A DNA stretch of 64,000 nucleotides, taken from positions 496,139 to 560,138 of the forward strand of contig VXBM01000289.1 of NCBI GenBank assembly GCA_013400155.1, in the 5' to 3' direction. The position numbers were made by a program, and so were the translations under genes. This stretch comes from Helopsaltes ochotensis (taxonomy: Eukaryota > Chordata > Aves > Passeriformes > Locustellidae). The first letter of the stretch is position 1; each line of letters starts with the position of its first letter. This document shows, piece after piece, positions 35,973 to 50,800 of the stretch. Under the pieces are notes generated by a model. The model saw only the letters and a program-made list of their open reading frames with translations. It was not told where the DNA came from and searched no databases.

Positions 35973-38900
35973 GGCATGTTCTATCAAGAGTGTGACACCA
36001 GTGGCCTAGGGAAGGACAACAGCTATACCTTCATAGGCTGATGAAGGGAATAAGGAATAAGACAGGAATGACAATGAGGCAGCTATGGGTGGTGATCTCC
36101 ACACTTCAGGAGTTTTTGGGAATTTTAACTGAAAATTGCAGAGGAGTACTGGGGTACTTCATGTATATTTAATTGGGAACTCCTGCCAAATATGAAGAAC
36201 AAGACTGGTAAAAAGTTGCCTATGCGTAAATTTGAGTGGAGGCTGAAACAATAGATCTTTGAAAGATCAGAAATGATCTCTTAATAAGAGAAAAACTAGA
36301 CAGGCTAGGCTGTGAAAATCAAGACAGGCCATGTATGTTGGGCAGAGAGAGGAAATCTGTGGAGCAATTCAGAGCTAGGCTCACTGTGATGTGTGACCAT
36401 GTCACAGTGACAAATTAGAAAAATAATCTTTGTGGCAGAATTATAGATGGCTGTGAAGTGCTAGCAGAAATGAATGTTGTATCCTGAGCTATGTGAAGAC
36501 TGTAAAAATTAGTGGCTTGTTAAAGTTTTGTAATAAGAACTCCTAAATTCAGAAGAATTTTATCAAGTGATAACTTTTATTCCTATTCTGCTTTTTTGTT
36601 TACAGAGGTATACAAAATCTTGAAAGAAAACAGATTAGGTTCAAGCAAGATCAAGGTCATCTTTTGAGGTTTTTTTTAAAAAGCACAGGAAAGCAGAGTT
36701 TGGACTTAATGGATTTATTCACCTTAATATCCCAAGTCAATCAGATGTTTGTAAAAATGCTACAATTCTAAACGTCAGCGGTCTCATGACTGCCTGTAAG
36801 TTTGTAACTTAGTTATGTCATGGTGCCTACAATGACACAACAGTGTATGGTTAGAGTTAAGGCCTTTGCTGGGGAAAAGGAATCTTAGCCAAATCTTAGT
36901 GGTATTCTGTATGAATCATGCAGGTATAAATAACTCTAAAGCTTTGTGGCATTTGTGTCATTATATATGCATTAAACATTGTTCAGTTAGCATTATACAG
37001 AATAAATACATTATCCATAATAATGCAAGCTGTGCTTACCAACAGATTGCCTCACAGGTCAAGGTACTGGAGTCCAGATATATGACATCAGCAGCAGAAG
37101 CAAAATCAAATACCATAGTAACCACCTGGATTTTTCAGTGGGATTTTAAGGCTGGATGCAGAATGATCTTTGTTCTATTTTCTTTTAGGCACAGTTCTAT
37201 TTTCCTTTAGTACAGGCCAGTTTCAAATTATAATTATTTGATAAACTTTCGTGCAGCTGTGGGATCACAGCACTTACTGGCTTTCTGTATTGATTAAAAA
37301 ATATACCCACGCCTCCTCTACTTCTCTAAAAGACTGTTGCTTAACATTCTTCCTGTTTCTTCCTACTTGGGATCTTCAAAAGATCACAAGATAATTGATC
37401 ACACCAAAAAGTTAATGACAAGAGGCTTCCTAGTTCCCTTTGTTAGTGCTCCACTGCAATGTCAATTACTTGGAAACCAAAGATAGCATAAAGGCCCACT
37501 TAACTTACCCAGATATATCTGGTTACTTTAACCAATATCAGAATATATATTGGTTCAACTTGTGTGAAAGCATCTGCTTTTACCCCTGAGACTGAGGAAG
37601 TTTTTCTCAAGTACATTGTAGCTGCTGCTTTTTTCCCCTTGCCCAGGTGCTGCTTCATTCAAACACCAATTATACTCTTTTGTTAAATACTTTGTAATAC
37701 CTGGAGATTAAAAGGTGTGATATAACCCCAAATTTTTCTGCATTAATCAGCACATACAGTCCCCTGAGGTACTATTTTTTCCCTGTCATTGTCAGTAAAA
37801 TCAACATCAGATCATTAGTAGGAGTCACTGAGTTACGCTCTGCTAGCACGCAATGCATTGGTCAAAGGTAGGAGCCCAGATAATTTATAATTTAAAAAGA
37901 CTAAAGTGCCAAAAGCAACTGAAATCATATTTTTCTCACAGGTGCTATGTGTGGGTACGTAGTCTGGTAGAGAAGAGGAAACACCTTTGTGGACAGATGA
38001 ACATCTAGTGACCGCTGATTCTCACTAGTGAAACTTGGTGCTTCAGCAGTCCTTAACAACAGCCTACTTTCTCTAGGACTGTTTGGAGCTTCTTTCTTCT
38101 GTAGAACAATGAAATAACCTTCGAAGCAAGGTTCATGACCAATTCCCATACCTGACACACAAACTGCCTTTGAAATATGCATTAAATTAAAAGTGCACAT
38201 ATTTATATGTGTATTTATTCAAAAATATGTGTATATTATGAGTTTTTATATGTGCATAGAAAGAAAGAGAAGGAGAATGGTCTGTATCTGTAAATGTAAG
38301 TTCAACTTTCATTAGGGGTGGGGAAAAAGAACCCTTGAGGGTAAGGTTGGATCTCTAGGGCCAGGTTTCATGGAGTAATTCTTTATTCAGGTCTTGCCCA
38401 TCTACCTAAGACAGACAAAAAGTAGAAGTTGAGGTTGTGGACGTAGAGAGGTTTTCAATTCTAGACTTAAATGCAGAACCATACAATGGTCTCGGGAAAG
38501 GTGGATTTTTTTAATTACCATGAGGAAGTGAGGCTTCTGTTAGTTGGAAAGGCTTCTGTTACTTAGGAAAGTAAATCAGATTGAGGGGGGCATTATCTGG
38601 TACCTATTCCTGTATCTCCCATGTGTTCAAAGCTCCTTGTAAGAATCTGAAATGGTGATACTTTGTTTTCAGTGAACAAGGGGTTAACCACAACTCAGCT
38701 TTTCTTTGGATTTCTGCATGTGATGAGAAAAGAAGAAATTGGTTTAATGGCTGTGCGCAGGGGTTTTCAGACAGGTTGAATCTCATGCCTATTGTTGGAA
38801 ATGCAAGATGGGTGAAATCTCATGTTTTGTTTTACACTTGCCTGTGTTAGCTTATTCTGCTTTCCTATTTAAGTATCTTTCCTTGAGGAAAATATGTTGC

Positions 38901-41478
38901 TGAGAGTAGTTTCATTTATTTCTGATGAGTCATGCCATTGATATGCATCTTGATAATTAGTACGCGTATATTGCTTCTGTGTGCTTGCAGATCTGGACAT
39001 AGGAACTTAATTATTTGTGTTCTGCATCACCCAAAACCTGGTAAGAGTAGCTCTTAATGTTTCTGCCAGAGTTATTAGGACAGAGAATAAGTGTCCTTAA
39101 TGTTCATTTCTTCCTGTTACCGTGACTTCTTCAAATGGGAGGAAATCTGTAGCCTCATCTCCAGAACCTGAGGTGAGGTTGGATCCCCAGTTGTAATCTC
39201 TCAGGGAACCCAGTTGTAAAGCTACAAGAACCTAACCTGGTTCTAAAGGCATACCAGGTCCCAAGGTTTCTCAGAGCTGATGCGTCTTCCTAGTTGAATC
39301 CTGTAGTTTCAGCTGTATAATGAAAATGCTTCTTGCGAGCATCTCTCAAATGTCCCTAAGCCTATTTTGATGTCTGAAGAACCTTTACAAGTCATTAACA
39401 GTCTTAATTTCTGCTGGATGTCCATTTTTGTGTTGAATGGCTGAGCACCTGTCAGACAACTTTGAGCAGTTACGGTTTATCTCAAATATGTGTAATAGTT
39501 TTGTGTGCGTAGCACGATGAAAGCAGTCTGACTATCTCTTGACTATGACTGTCTTGTAGTGTACACAGGTATCTGTTGGGAATTGTAAGTCAGCTAATTT
39601 GACTGCCTCTTTTATCCACTGATTAGTTGATACTTCTAATAGATGTTCTGAGCGGCATGTAACCTACTGTTTTAAGTATGCTACCAATATAGTATTTTAA
39701 TTGGTTTTCTGGAAATTAAATTAATCCTTGAAATCATCCTGCTTTTGAGTGCCCTGACTTGGCTGATGTTTTGTGCAGTGTAAAAAGGTCTTAATGAAAT
39801 GAACTGAGTGTGGTCTTCAATTCTGTGCATACCCTGGCATTGGGCTGCTACCTGTTCAGAAATGGCACTGAAAAAATGTTAATATTGCTGAAAAAATTCA
39901 AAGAAACCAGCTTTTTTCCATCACTCTGAGGGAATATTTAGATGACCTTAACCACCTCTCAAAGATTCTCTGCAATTAAAATGTATCTATCATGTAAATC
40001 TGACAGTTTTTCTTATTGTTGCTTACTCAGTTCTGTGAGCTTTAAATATCTAAAGTGTCTTACCTATTGAACATAGTTATTTTAGAAACATAGTCCTGGA
40101 GTTCTGCTTAGTGTGAACCCCTCCTGATTCCAGTGCAACTGGAGTGTTTAGCCTGGGTTTACACTACTAAACAGAGTCTGTCTATGCTCGCTTCTACCAC
40201 CAGTGTTAGGTGAGGCTCAAGGGAAGTGTGCTGGTTGCTCCTCCTACCAGTAGCTTATATCTTTCTACTTTTCTCTCCATAATTACAGAGCTTTAGGAGA
40301 CATGCAAGCTGCAGACAATTGAGGGAAACTGTGTCCCATTTGTGTTTAGGAGAGATCTATATTGTATATATCATATATATATCAATACAGCATTGTGCTG
40401 TCCTGAGGGCAGGTCCTATGGTACAGCACCAATGTTATGGGGCAGAGTAACCTGTGCCTTTAAGGCCTTTAAGTCACTGGTTTGTAGTTTAGTTGCCTTG
40501 AACCTTTTTTTGCTGACAGTAAGGATTTTACTAGGGTGCTATGAGAAACAAAGTATGCTATCTCCAGCAATGAAGTTTTGATAGTACTTACCCCAGAAAA
40601 CCTTTCTATAAAAGGGTCGGGTGACACAATGAATGCCTTCAGGACATTTTCAGTTTCAAAATTCGGCTCAAAGATAGAATAATTGCAAGAAGATGAAATA
40701 AACACTCAGTGAGATAAAACAAATATATTTGTTCAGGAAGTTTTTTACTAGGCTACCTATGTAAACAGCAAACTGAACTTGAGAGAAACTTGTAAAACTA
40801 TTTTGGCTTAGTGCAGATGGGGGTTAAAGGCCAGAGACTAATTAGTGGGAAGGCACAGTAAACGGGCTCACTGGTCTAACATCAGCTTACATATGCCCCC
40901 TATAATATGCTCCCTGACTGCTGCGATCATGACAGACTAATTTTAACTGAAAAATAGCTTAGAGTTTGAAAGGCAGATTAAAAATGATAGATTAAGTAGA
41001 ATAGCCCTCTGAGTGTGAATGATCCAGCAAAGGATAGAGCCTTAAACTGATCTTTGTATTTGTGCATTTCTTCTACCAAGCTTCCCTCACACCTCTTGAA
41101 AATTGCTTTTGGGCAGGTAACTAAGGAGCAATTCCACTTTCTCTAACACGTCTCCACAGGCAATGGCACTTCCCCTCCTCTGCCCCCTGCTTCTGGTGCC
41201 AAGTTTTACAGGCTTTTCTGCAGTGCCATTGTACAAAGCAGTGAGAAGTGGGCTGTTGGAATTTCGGCTAAGCAATGGGCAAGAGAAGGAAATGGCAAAA
41301 CAATAAACTAAGCCAAAACACAGGAAGAAAAAACAAATTACTTGTGAAAAAGCAGGAAGAATGAGGGGCAGGAGTTATTTCCATCAGTTTTCAAATTCAG
41401 CAGTTTCCAATATAATGTAACTCTTTATCAGATATCCTTCTGGCAAGAAGGAGGGGGTTTGTTGAAGTAGCAGGGATT
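35973..41478 (+). other. Intronic stretch with small repeats only
   Basis: No gene is recognised. There is a 9-bp hairpin at 36381-36410, a two-copy duplication at 38532-38570 (see findings) and an AT-rich run near 40363-40383. The 114-codon reading frame at 36866-37210 has no recognisable domain. Confidence 0.65.
38532..38570. repeat. Two-copy tandem duplication, period 19-20 bp
   Basis: ggcttctgttagttggaaa is followed directly by ggcttctgttacttaggaaa. The copies differ at a few bases, so this is a small duplication of moderate age. Confidence 0.8.
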
Positions 41479-41479
41479 A

Positions 41480-41800
41480 ATGGCTTGGGTTGGAAGGTAC
41501 CTGAAGGATCATCCCATTACAACTCCCCTGCCAGGGACACCTTCCACTAAACCAAGTTGCTCAAAGCCCATCCAAAGTGTCCTAGAACACTCCCTGGGAT
41601 GAGCCATCCACAGCTTTGCTTGGAGACCTGTTCCAGTGCTTCACTACCCTCACAGTAAAGAATCTCTTCCTTGTATCTCGTCTAACCCTACCCCCTTTCA
41701 GTTTAAAGCCCGTCCCCCTATCCTGTCACTACACACCCTTGCAAAAAAAAATCACTCTCCAGCTTTCTTGCAGGCCCCTTTAAATATTGAAGATACCAAC
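41480..41800 (-). mobile_element. CR1 LINE 3' fragment, inverted
   Basis: On the + strand the order is gcttgggttggaaggtacc, ggatcatcccattacaactc, ccctgccagggacacctt, ccactaaaccaagttgctca, aagcccatcc, tccacagctttgcttgg, acctgttccagtgcttcac, taccctcacagtaaagaatc and tcttcct. It then continues through tttcagtttaaagcccgt, cctgtcactacac and ctccagctttcttgcaggcc. This is the complement of a CR1 3' end and is close to the remembered consensus, so it is younger than the copy at 3.9 kb. The terminal octamer repeats at the 3' end (near 41480) are missing. The 68-codon frame at 41636-41842 lies inside it and is not a gene. Confidence 0.93.
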
Positions 41801-44800
41801 TTTCTTTTTTGTTTGTTAATAATGAAACCAAAGGCTAGTTAACCAAAAACAGTGTTTTATTGTTTTTCATGCTTTGTTTTTGGAGCAGGAGTTGAAATGG
41901 TGGTCAATGGAGATAATGTAATTTCTGTTCTGAACAACTTAAGGGAGTGCAGCCAAAATGAGACTGATAAAGCAATGATTTAGACTGTAGAGGTCATTTA
42001 TGAACATGACAGAATTACCAACGTCATCACCAAGGTGTAGGACAGGGTAAAGGTGACTGTTGTCTCACGATTTGGAGTCTGGAGCAGCAGAAACTCCACT
42101 GCTAATGGCAGAAACACGAGCTGGGAACCAACTGTGTGTCCTCAGCAGAGCTAGCAAGGTTTTTCCAGGTTGGAAAGTAGGTACCAGATCAGTGCAGGAT
42201 AGAAAGTTTGGGCAGGGTGAGCTGTCTTGCCTTACTCTGTCCCATTTCCTCCCTACCATCCTCCTCCACAGACACATGCACACCCACTCGCAGTTTGGCT
42301 GCTGTATCCACATCCACTCAATACATAAATACTTGGTTCCTCTGCACTGTTTATTCTTTCTCTCTGCAAAGATGTTACGTCTGCAAAACTACAAAATAGA
42401 TTCCAAAAGACCCCACACTGTGTGTGCACTACTCCTACTGTTATGACGTTTATTGATATACATAGTTCTCTATACACTGCATTTTAGAAAAGCAGATTAT
42501 TTTGGTATGGTCTTCCATTTGCTAGCATGTTTTCATTGCAACACAACATTCTTGAGTCTGAGGGATCTGTGAAATCTTACCATAGGCTGAGGGCCTTGTT
42601 GTTAAGCAGCACAGTTATTGAGGTTTTTTAACACGCTTGTGATGTTTTATTTAAGGAGTCAATTTTGTGCAGTTAACAACTATAACTAATACCAAAAGAA
42701 AAAGGCCACACTACGGGAATGCATAGTAGTTGTCTAGCTTTGTCAGATGTCAATGAGCTTGTTGGTTCTAGCCGTAGTACCATGAAAATGCAGAGAAGTC
42801 CAAGCCAGAGGTCAGACAGGAAAAGTAATCTTACTGCTGTAATTTCACATCTTCTCCCTTGTATTGATTTGTGAATTTTCCTCTCCCTCCTTGGTTTTCT
42901 GTAATTTGTCTAACACTATTTGCCAACTTACATGGTTTAAGCACTGTAATACTGGATTTGTGGTGCAGGAGGCAGAAGACTGACAACCTAGCTCAGGGGC
43001 AGTGCAAGGGCGAGGCAGAGTAGCTGCTCTTTGTCATCACAGCCCAAGTCCCTGTTTCCTGCATGCCAGCAGCATGAGTGTGTGCAAGGTGCTATTCTCT
43101 GTTGGTGCTCCTATGCCAATGTGCTTGACAGGGATGCACTCATCCTCTCTCTACACTACTTTGGAAAGCTCTCCCACTGCTCATGAGAATCTGCTGTGTA
43201 GTATTTTTGGTATTTCCTTTACATCTGTGGCCGCAACTTCTTAAGCCCTTACTCATGTTTTACTCTAAAAGAGTAATGAAAGGATGGAATGGATAGGAAT
43301 GAGTCAATATTTCATGTGAAATCCTCTTTGTGATGCAGGTCACAGTCTATGAAGGACCTCACTGTGTGTCAGCAGCTCAATGAGCACTGAAATGAGTTCC
43401 TGGATCTCTGCTGATGGTACCGCTGCAGGCATGATTTAGCTGCACAGAGTTACTAGTTATACTCAAAGTGAGTGGATGGAACAGTCTTGTACCACTTTCA
43501 AATATTTTAGTTCTATGTAATCAGAAATATGTGCAGTAATGGTACATAGCCAAGGAATATTTCTGTTGGTAAATGTGCTGCACTTACTGCATGTATATGG
43601 AAAGTCACCAGAGCACTTTTCACAAACACTAAGTAGATATAAATAAAAGGAAAGCTGTTAAATTTAAAACTGGCAAAGTAAATGTCATGAATATGCTTGT
43701 GTTGAGTGCAAGTAAATAACAGATGTGTTGTCAAATTTATTGGCCTATATTTGTAGCAGCAGAAATTAAATTAAACATGCACCACTGTGGTAATGTAGAC
43801 AGTATTGATATTGCTAGAGGGATTTAGTCTGTGGTGTTATGTAGAAGAAACATTCTTTCTACAAGAAAAAAATATTTATATTCACTATCTCAAGTCTATC
43901 AGTCCTGTCCTCACTGAGTCCACTGTGCTTTTTCTCTTTTCCCCATTACTACTCTTCCCAAGTGTTCTTGAGGTAGGTTTCCTTATCCCACAGGAGTGGG
44001 AGCACAGTGTTGGGAGGCTGCATTTGTGTGCATACCTGTCGTTGCTGGCCCTGGCTGGCCACTTTGATGCCTCCTCCTTTGCATCCCATTGGTGGAGAAG
44101 GCTTTTGCCCCTGGAAGTCAGTCACATTAATCCCTGACTGTCAGACTGTGGTCTTTGCACACACCAGCAGTTAGAGAGTCCATCTTTTCACGATAATAAG
44201 TGGGCAAAAATTTTCCAAGTGGCAACAACTGTGTCTGCCTTGCTAACACAGGGCAAAAGCTGATGCTGTCCTCTACAGAATGGGCACATGTACTTTGATA
44301 TTGTCCCTAGGTGCTAGCAGTTATCCTGAAGGGAAGTGCCTCCCTTCCCTGCTGCAAAAATCTGCTTTATTTTCATGTCTCCATGCCTGAGACCAGGATG
44401 AGTTGTCAAAAGTTAATCCTACACCTTAAAGAGTTAAAAAGTCTAAAAGAAATGGAGGGGGAAAACAATCATGAAAGTAAAACAAAGCAAAGAAATCATG
44501 TAAACAAATTAATTAATTGTCTGGAAGTGAAGTGTATGTTTGTAATTTTGCCCTTGTCAAAGGGAAATTGAAGTTCATTATGCTCGCTGCCTGATTTAAA
44601 AGCTCTTTCCTGCACAGCATCACCTAGAGAGAGAAAGAGAGGGAGGCCCATTTGGATGTCATGCATTAGCTGCAGCTTCAATTAAAACAGGAATTCATTA
44701 CTGGAAATCTCCAGAGAGAACTGTGTTACTTCAGTCTTCAGTTTGGGAGGAGGCTGTGTTTTCTTTTGCTGATTCACTCTTTTGTTTTAGTGTGAAGCCT

Positions 44801-47800
44801 TAGTTTTATACTAAAAGCAATGTATTTTGGCTCATGCTAGTAATAATCTTGAGATGCTGATAAAGATAAGATGTGAGGCTGTATTTGGAGGCAGGTTGTG
44901 TTGGTTTGTGCTGATGTTAACTGTGCTATTTATGTGCACAGAAATAGCATAACACATGGAAGGAAGGGACTTAGAAAATTCTGTTTACCTTATGTTATGA
45001 ATTCTAGTGCTGAGTGAATCTGATCATAGAATAGCAATTGCATATGCACCTAATTGGAAATATTTGTTATTTCAAAATATTACAGTGTATTCATCATCAT
45101 CTCTAGTTGCCAAATGCAAATGCCTCTGTTAAATCTGACCATTGGTGTCTGGCCAATGCCCTAACTATGTTCCATTTAAGACTATAAAAATGTATAGGGA
45201 GGAGTGGGATTCCCTTTCTCTAAACTAGATAAAACAAAACTGTTATAAGGAAAAGCAAATGCTTTGGGGAAACCTTTTGATTTTAAATTTTATTTCAAAG
45301 TCTTTCCAGGTTGTCTGGGCTGGAATGCTTAACAGGTCTGCTGCAGAGAAGTGAGCTCAGGGTGTCAGCTTGTTTTATTCAGCTTGTTTTATCTCTTAGT
45401 CTTTCTGTTTTCCTCCTTGTACTAAGAAGCCCACTGGGGTTTTATTTTTCTGTGAAGCACCCACAGATGGTTGCCTTGTCCCTTTCTTTTGTTCATTGCA
45501 AATGCAAAGACATAGCCAAACAAGAAGAGCACAGCCTCCTTCCTGGAATTAGCAGATATTAAAGCAAATGGTTTTTCCAAAAGAAAGATGTTTGGCAGTT
45601 AGCCAACCCTTTCAGCAGGTGCAGTATGCCTGGGGCTGTGCAACATGTACATCTCTGAAATATTGTAGCCCACTGTTTTGGACATCAAAGTGCTCCAGGG
45701 AAGGAAGAGCATGTCTGTGTACACACAGATGTATTAGTCCTCTGTGCTCAGTAATATACACTGATTAATGAGCACTGGATCTGGGTCAAGAATTTTCTAA
45801 TTGAAAATGTTAATTTCCTTTAAAAAAAAAAATTCCAGGTGAGTGTTTAGTTGAAAAAAAAGTTAGTAGATTTTGGACGGAAACCTCTGTAGCCTCCTGG
45901 AGGGCACCCATTTAGTAGCCTGCATGCCATCTCTTTTCCCTTCTTTTTTTGTATTTTAAAGAAAATGCCTGAAGATGTTCCAGATGTATGGGATAATGTT
46001 ATGTTCTTGATGGCTTGCCCGGTTCAGAAGCTGGGACACGGAGAGCTATAGACTCCAAAGTTCCCAATTTTTTCATTGCTTAGGTTTCTGGAGCCATGAA
46101 GTACAAAAGGATCACATATAGCAATGCTTAGAAAATGCTTGTATGTGTTATTGCCATCTAGGGAAAATGAGAAGCGTGTTTCATTTAGGAAGCAAAAATA
46201 CTTTTTGCACCAGGAAAGTGTTTGTGTTTCTAAAATGAAATACTTTTTAATTTCTTTAAAAATGCTTCTGTAAGTGATGGTGAGGTTGTGGGGGTTTTCA
46301 GTCTTTCTTTTTCCCTCACCTTTTTTTCTCCCCACAAAGATCAAATTGACTTTTCTTATGATTTCAGGGCTAAACCTAGTATAGTGGTACATTTGTTTCA
46401 GGTGAACACCTGCTGTTGGAATGCAGAATCATAAGGTGATTTGCATAATCTGAACCAGTTAGTCCCTTGGTTGTACATCAGAGGAGTTCCAGAGAGGAAG
46501 AGTGCAGGAACCAGGGCACCATAGCTGAACTCTTCGCTCTGAACACCTTCCTTTTTTTTTAACTGGTGTGTTCTTGGGTCTAGACTATCCTTTGCAATAT
46601 TGGCACAGAACATTTGTGCCCTGACCTTTGATTTTTTCTATGTACAGCAGTATAAATATTTAATGACAATAACAACAGAGAGCATCCTTATTCCTTGGTT
46701 TTTGGGAAATATAAAGCTAGTATTTTTATTATTTCAGTAGATCTGTCTTTCCAAGAGGACTGATATTTGTTGTTTGCAGTCCTCTTGTCCATATTATATA
46801 AACTGCCTTCTTCATTGCCCCCTTACCTGCATCCACCAGAAAAAAAAAAAGTGGGGGGAAGGGAGAGAAAGAAAAGCTAGTTGCCTAGTTTCTTCTAGTT
46901 GTCGTTAATGTGGCAGATGTCCACATCCATTCTTGCTCTGTCAGAACAGATTTGCTTATTTCCTGCTGTCACCAGCATTTTCAGCTTCTTAATGTTATCA
47001 TACTCGTCCCTCCCCCCCCCCAGCAATTACCCTGTCTGTATGTTACAGAAATTTCATTATTAACTGATCAATGCTAGTTCTAATGTTTGTGATTTCTCCA
47101 AGGCTTTTTGTTCCATTATCTCCTACCCTATGGTAATGTTCTGTAGAAAAACACCTTGAAGTGTGCTTCCTCCTCAGAATATGATCCAATATGTTTCATT
47201 CTCCCACTACCTTGTCCCATTTCAATCTGGATACTGGGACTTTGGGTCATAACAGACACCCACATGGCTCTGCTTTTAAAATCACTAAATTAATTAGTGA
47301 CAAAAGTAAAACAAGATTGAGTTATGGGGATTTGATCACAACAAAATGGCTGAAATAGGGAAGGTCTAAAAACACAGCAAACATTAGAAGTTGCTCAAGG
47401 AAACGAGTGTTGAAGGGATTGTTGTATGAGACACGAAGCAAGGAGTTTTTATCCTAGGAGTGAACTATTTTAGAAGATATGGGAACAGTAGAAGAAATAG
47501 AAGATAATTGGAGAAAGCACAATTGAGTTTGCAAGTTGATGAAAGCATAAGATGAAACTTAAAACATTATTTAAGATGTATAAAAGGTGGAGAAACCTTG
47601 GCTTGTGTAGGTTGGGCGCAGTCTAGTAGAGAGCATGCAGCTTTGGGTTTCTACACTTAGTAAGATATTCAGGACAGTTCTTAGACACTTGGAAGAATTT
47701 ATTCCATGCTGGCTTTTATGTTTCAGTGAAGGTGCCCTAACTTTATTTTTATTGGAAAGATTGTGATGAGGCAGCACTGACTCATCTGAGCCACATGGAT

Positions 47801-50800
47801 AATTTTATTCATTTTTATCAATAGCACTTTAATGTGATGGAACTCTAATAATAAAACAAAGACCTCATTGTCTGCCTTGAAAAGAGACCACGAGATATTC
47901 CGTGCCTTGGCAACCTTATGATGTAGCCATAAGGTAAGAGCTGGGAAATGAAGCAATGCTTCATGTGCCCCAATCATCTCAGGATCCACAGGGACACCAA
48001 GGTGGTAACAGCCACTGTGAGAGTCAATAAGCAGTAGGTTTCAAAGATGATAGCTCTTTGTTACTTCTATTCTCAAGTGACTCTTTTGGGAGCTGTATAT
48101 CCTCCTTTGCGGGATATCTGTTTGGGCATCAGTGCCGTGAGAGTTCCCAATCTCCTTGAAACATTTGAATGTAGTTTAGAAGCAGAGCAAGTAAAGTCCA
48201 GGATCTGTAGGAAGCATCCTGAGGAAGGTGGTGTTTAGCTTGATCCAAGTATATGTTCTAGACTGGTCTCCAACTAGAGCAAGAGACCTGACTAGTTTCT
48301 TGGTTTTTTTTATAGGATTTCTTAGCTTTTTGTGTTGGTGTTTTTACTCTTGATTTCTGGAGATAGGAATGATTTATTCTCACTAAACTTAGTTCTCTCT
48401 GTAATTTTTACTCTTTCTGGTTTTGTGAAGATTTTTCTCCTAGTTTTCTCAGCTGTTTAATCCAGGTAACTATTTTGTGTCAGAGACAGGCCTTGGGTCT
48501 TTGATACATGAATAAAACTGTTAAGGAGGGCGGAGGAAAAAGCTTACAGTAGTTGCAGGGGAAGAGTGTTACATCATGACAAAGAACAGGATTTTCTTGG
48601 AAAAGGTTGGAAGGCTGTTGGGAAAATCTTTAATTGTAGTAAATAGTGTTTAAGTCCTGTAAATGCCTTTTGCTTTAACAGACGGTGCGTAGTCCCGTAT
48701 TCACCCTTACCATTGATTAATGTGTGCAAGTGGATATCTTAGCCTTGAGACTAAAAACTGTTGCCCTGAGCAAAGCTGATAAGAAGGTATATCTTGGTCA
48801 TACCACATAGCTGGGATACATTCAAGAAGAAGAAGAAACTGCTTTTCTGGAGGCTTGTGACCATACAGGGATAATTTGAGGAATAGGATGTTCCCCAGAA
48901 AAACCACCAGAGACCCTCAAAACAGCCCTACTCTGATTAAAATGTGTTCTGAGAAGTGATTTAAATATGTAAAAGAATTTGCAGGAATGTTTAGCATATA
49001 TGTATGAGTTTGGGGAAATGCAATGAATATGTGCTAGTTACATAGGTATAAACTGGTCTGTTGGATAACTACAGTGTGTGATAGGAGGAGATATATCCTG
49101 CACTCTTGCCACTGAAAGTAATTCCTGCTTTCAAATATTACAAAGGATGTTAGAGAGTTTTATTCCTGACTTTCTGCAACAAAACCACTTCACTGCTATT
49201 TATTAAATTAGTTCATGACTGGGAATTTGAATATGCCAGGATAATTGTAGATAATTCTTTAAAAATAAGCAGCAGCATTTTTACATTAGCAAGTTGGATG
49301 GCAGAATGGGAGAATATATGTAAAATGAAAGAGTTTTTTCTGAGGATGCAATGTCCACATTTCCTTTTGCTGGGCTAATTCTCATATGGGGATGAGGAGC
49401 AAATAACTGTGCATCACAGTAGTTTGGTAAGGGTTCTGCAGCTTGTCTTTCACCTTACTCTGAAGTAGGGATCACTGGGTGATACACTCCTTACTCCACT
49501 TCATTTGCTTGCCTGAACTAAGTTTAATGTCAAGATATGCAATAACATTTTGATATGTTTTTCTTCTCTTTTTAATGTCCTAACCACTAGCAAACATGTA
49601 TTCCTGCAGTCAGTACTCAGAGGTAGATTACACTGTAGAGCTATTACGGATGAAAATTCTACTTTGCTGGAGGGACTCTAGGCTTTTGTTCTTTAACCTG
49701 TGCTTTTATTCTGATTGTACTTCATGGCTTGGTCACCATACTCTACCTTGTATGAATGAAAGCACACTTCTGTGTGACACTGTAAAATTGCTGTTGTAAG
49801 ACTAACACCACAGAAACTTCTTTATGCAATAGAGTTTCTCATCACTAGTTTTAAATTAAATGATAAATGAAGGTACATCTATAGCGGATTCACTTTTATA
49901 CTTGGCCAGTATATGACATGCCTTTTGGAGGTACTTACCTCGTACTCATCTTTAATGCTCTGAAGAATCAATGCAATTTTATGTTTATGGAAAAAGTCAA
50001 GGGAGAGCTAGTGAGTTGTGAAGGAAAATAGAAGGTATTTGGAGACTGTTGGTGAGTTACAATAGTGTCCATAAATCCCTGGATGTTGCCCAATTCTGCT
50101 AGACCATTGTTTGTTAAGATGCCTGAAGTTAGACTACATAGTGGTTAGTGCAAGCATACATTACTGCAAGAGTAATCAACAAATGTAGCTCAAGATGCCC
50201 CCACAGCAAAAGGGCTCAGGGTTGAAGGTGTCAGCAGATACTCTGAGGCTGGTCCTACAATCCATACTGTGATAAATCTAACCAAGCGGTGTTTGTACAG
50301 ACTTGAAGTGGAACCTGGTTTGGGGTTTCAGGAGCACAAGGTAAGTAGGCTTGGTGGTTCTCCAAGTTCAAATTCATCTGCCTTTCTTTCACGTGTTGGT
50401 CAAAGGACGAAGACTTTGCACATGGCACTCTGAATATATGGGGTAAGTGTCGACAGGCAGCAGAGGGTGCAGGGAGAAAAACCAAACAACCTGGAAGGGA
50501 TGGTGATCCCAGGTGAATTATTCTGCTTTAGAATGACACATGCTATTGTATTATCTGTGGGGCCTGAGAGGTGGCACAAGGAGAGGCACAACAGGAGAGC
50601 TGCAAGTTGCTCAGAATTAAGAAAATAAATCCCAGTTGCCAATTCAGGCTCTGCAGATGTGATCAAGAATGACAGATAGATTTTTCTTTTCCATTAGATT
50701 TATTTTCTGATATCCAAGTTTATCACTCAAGCCAGAACTATTTGTCAGCTTTCCTGTCGATAATCCAAACCAAAGTCATCAAGTTACACTTTTATGATTC

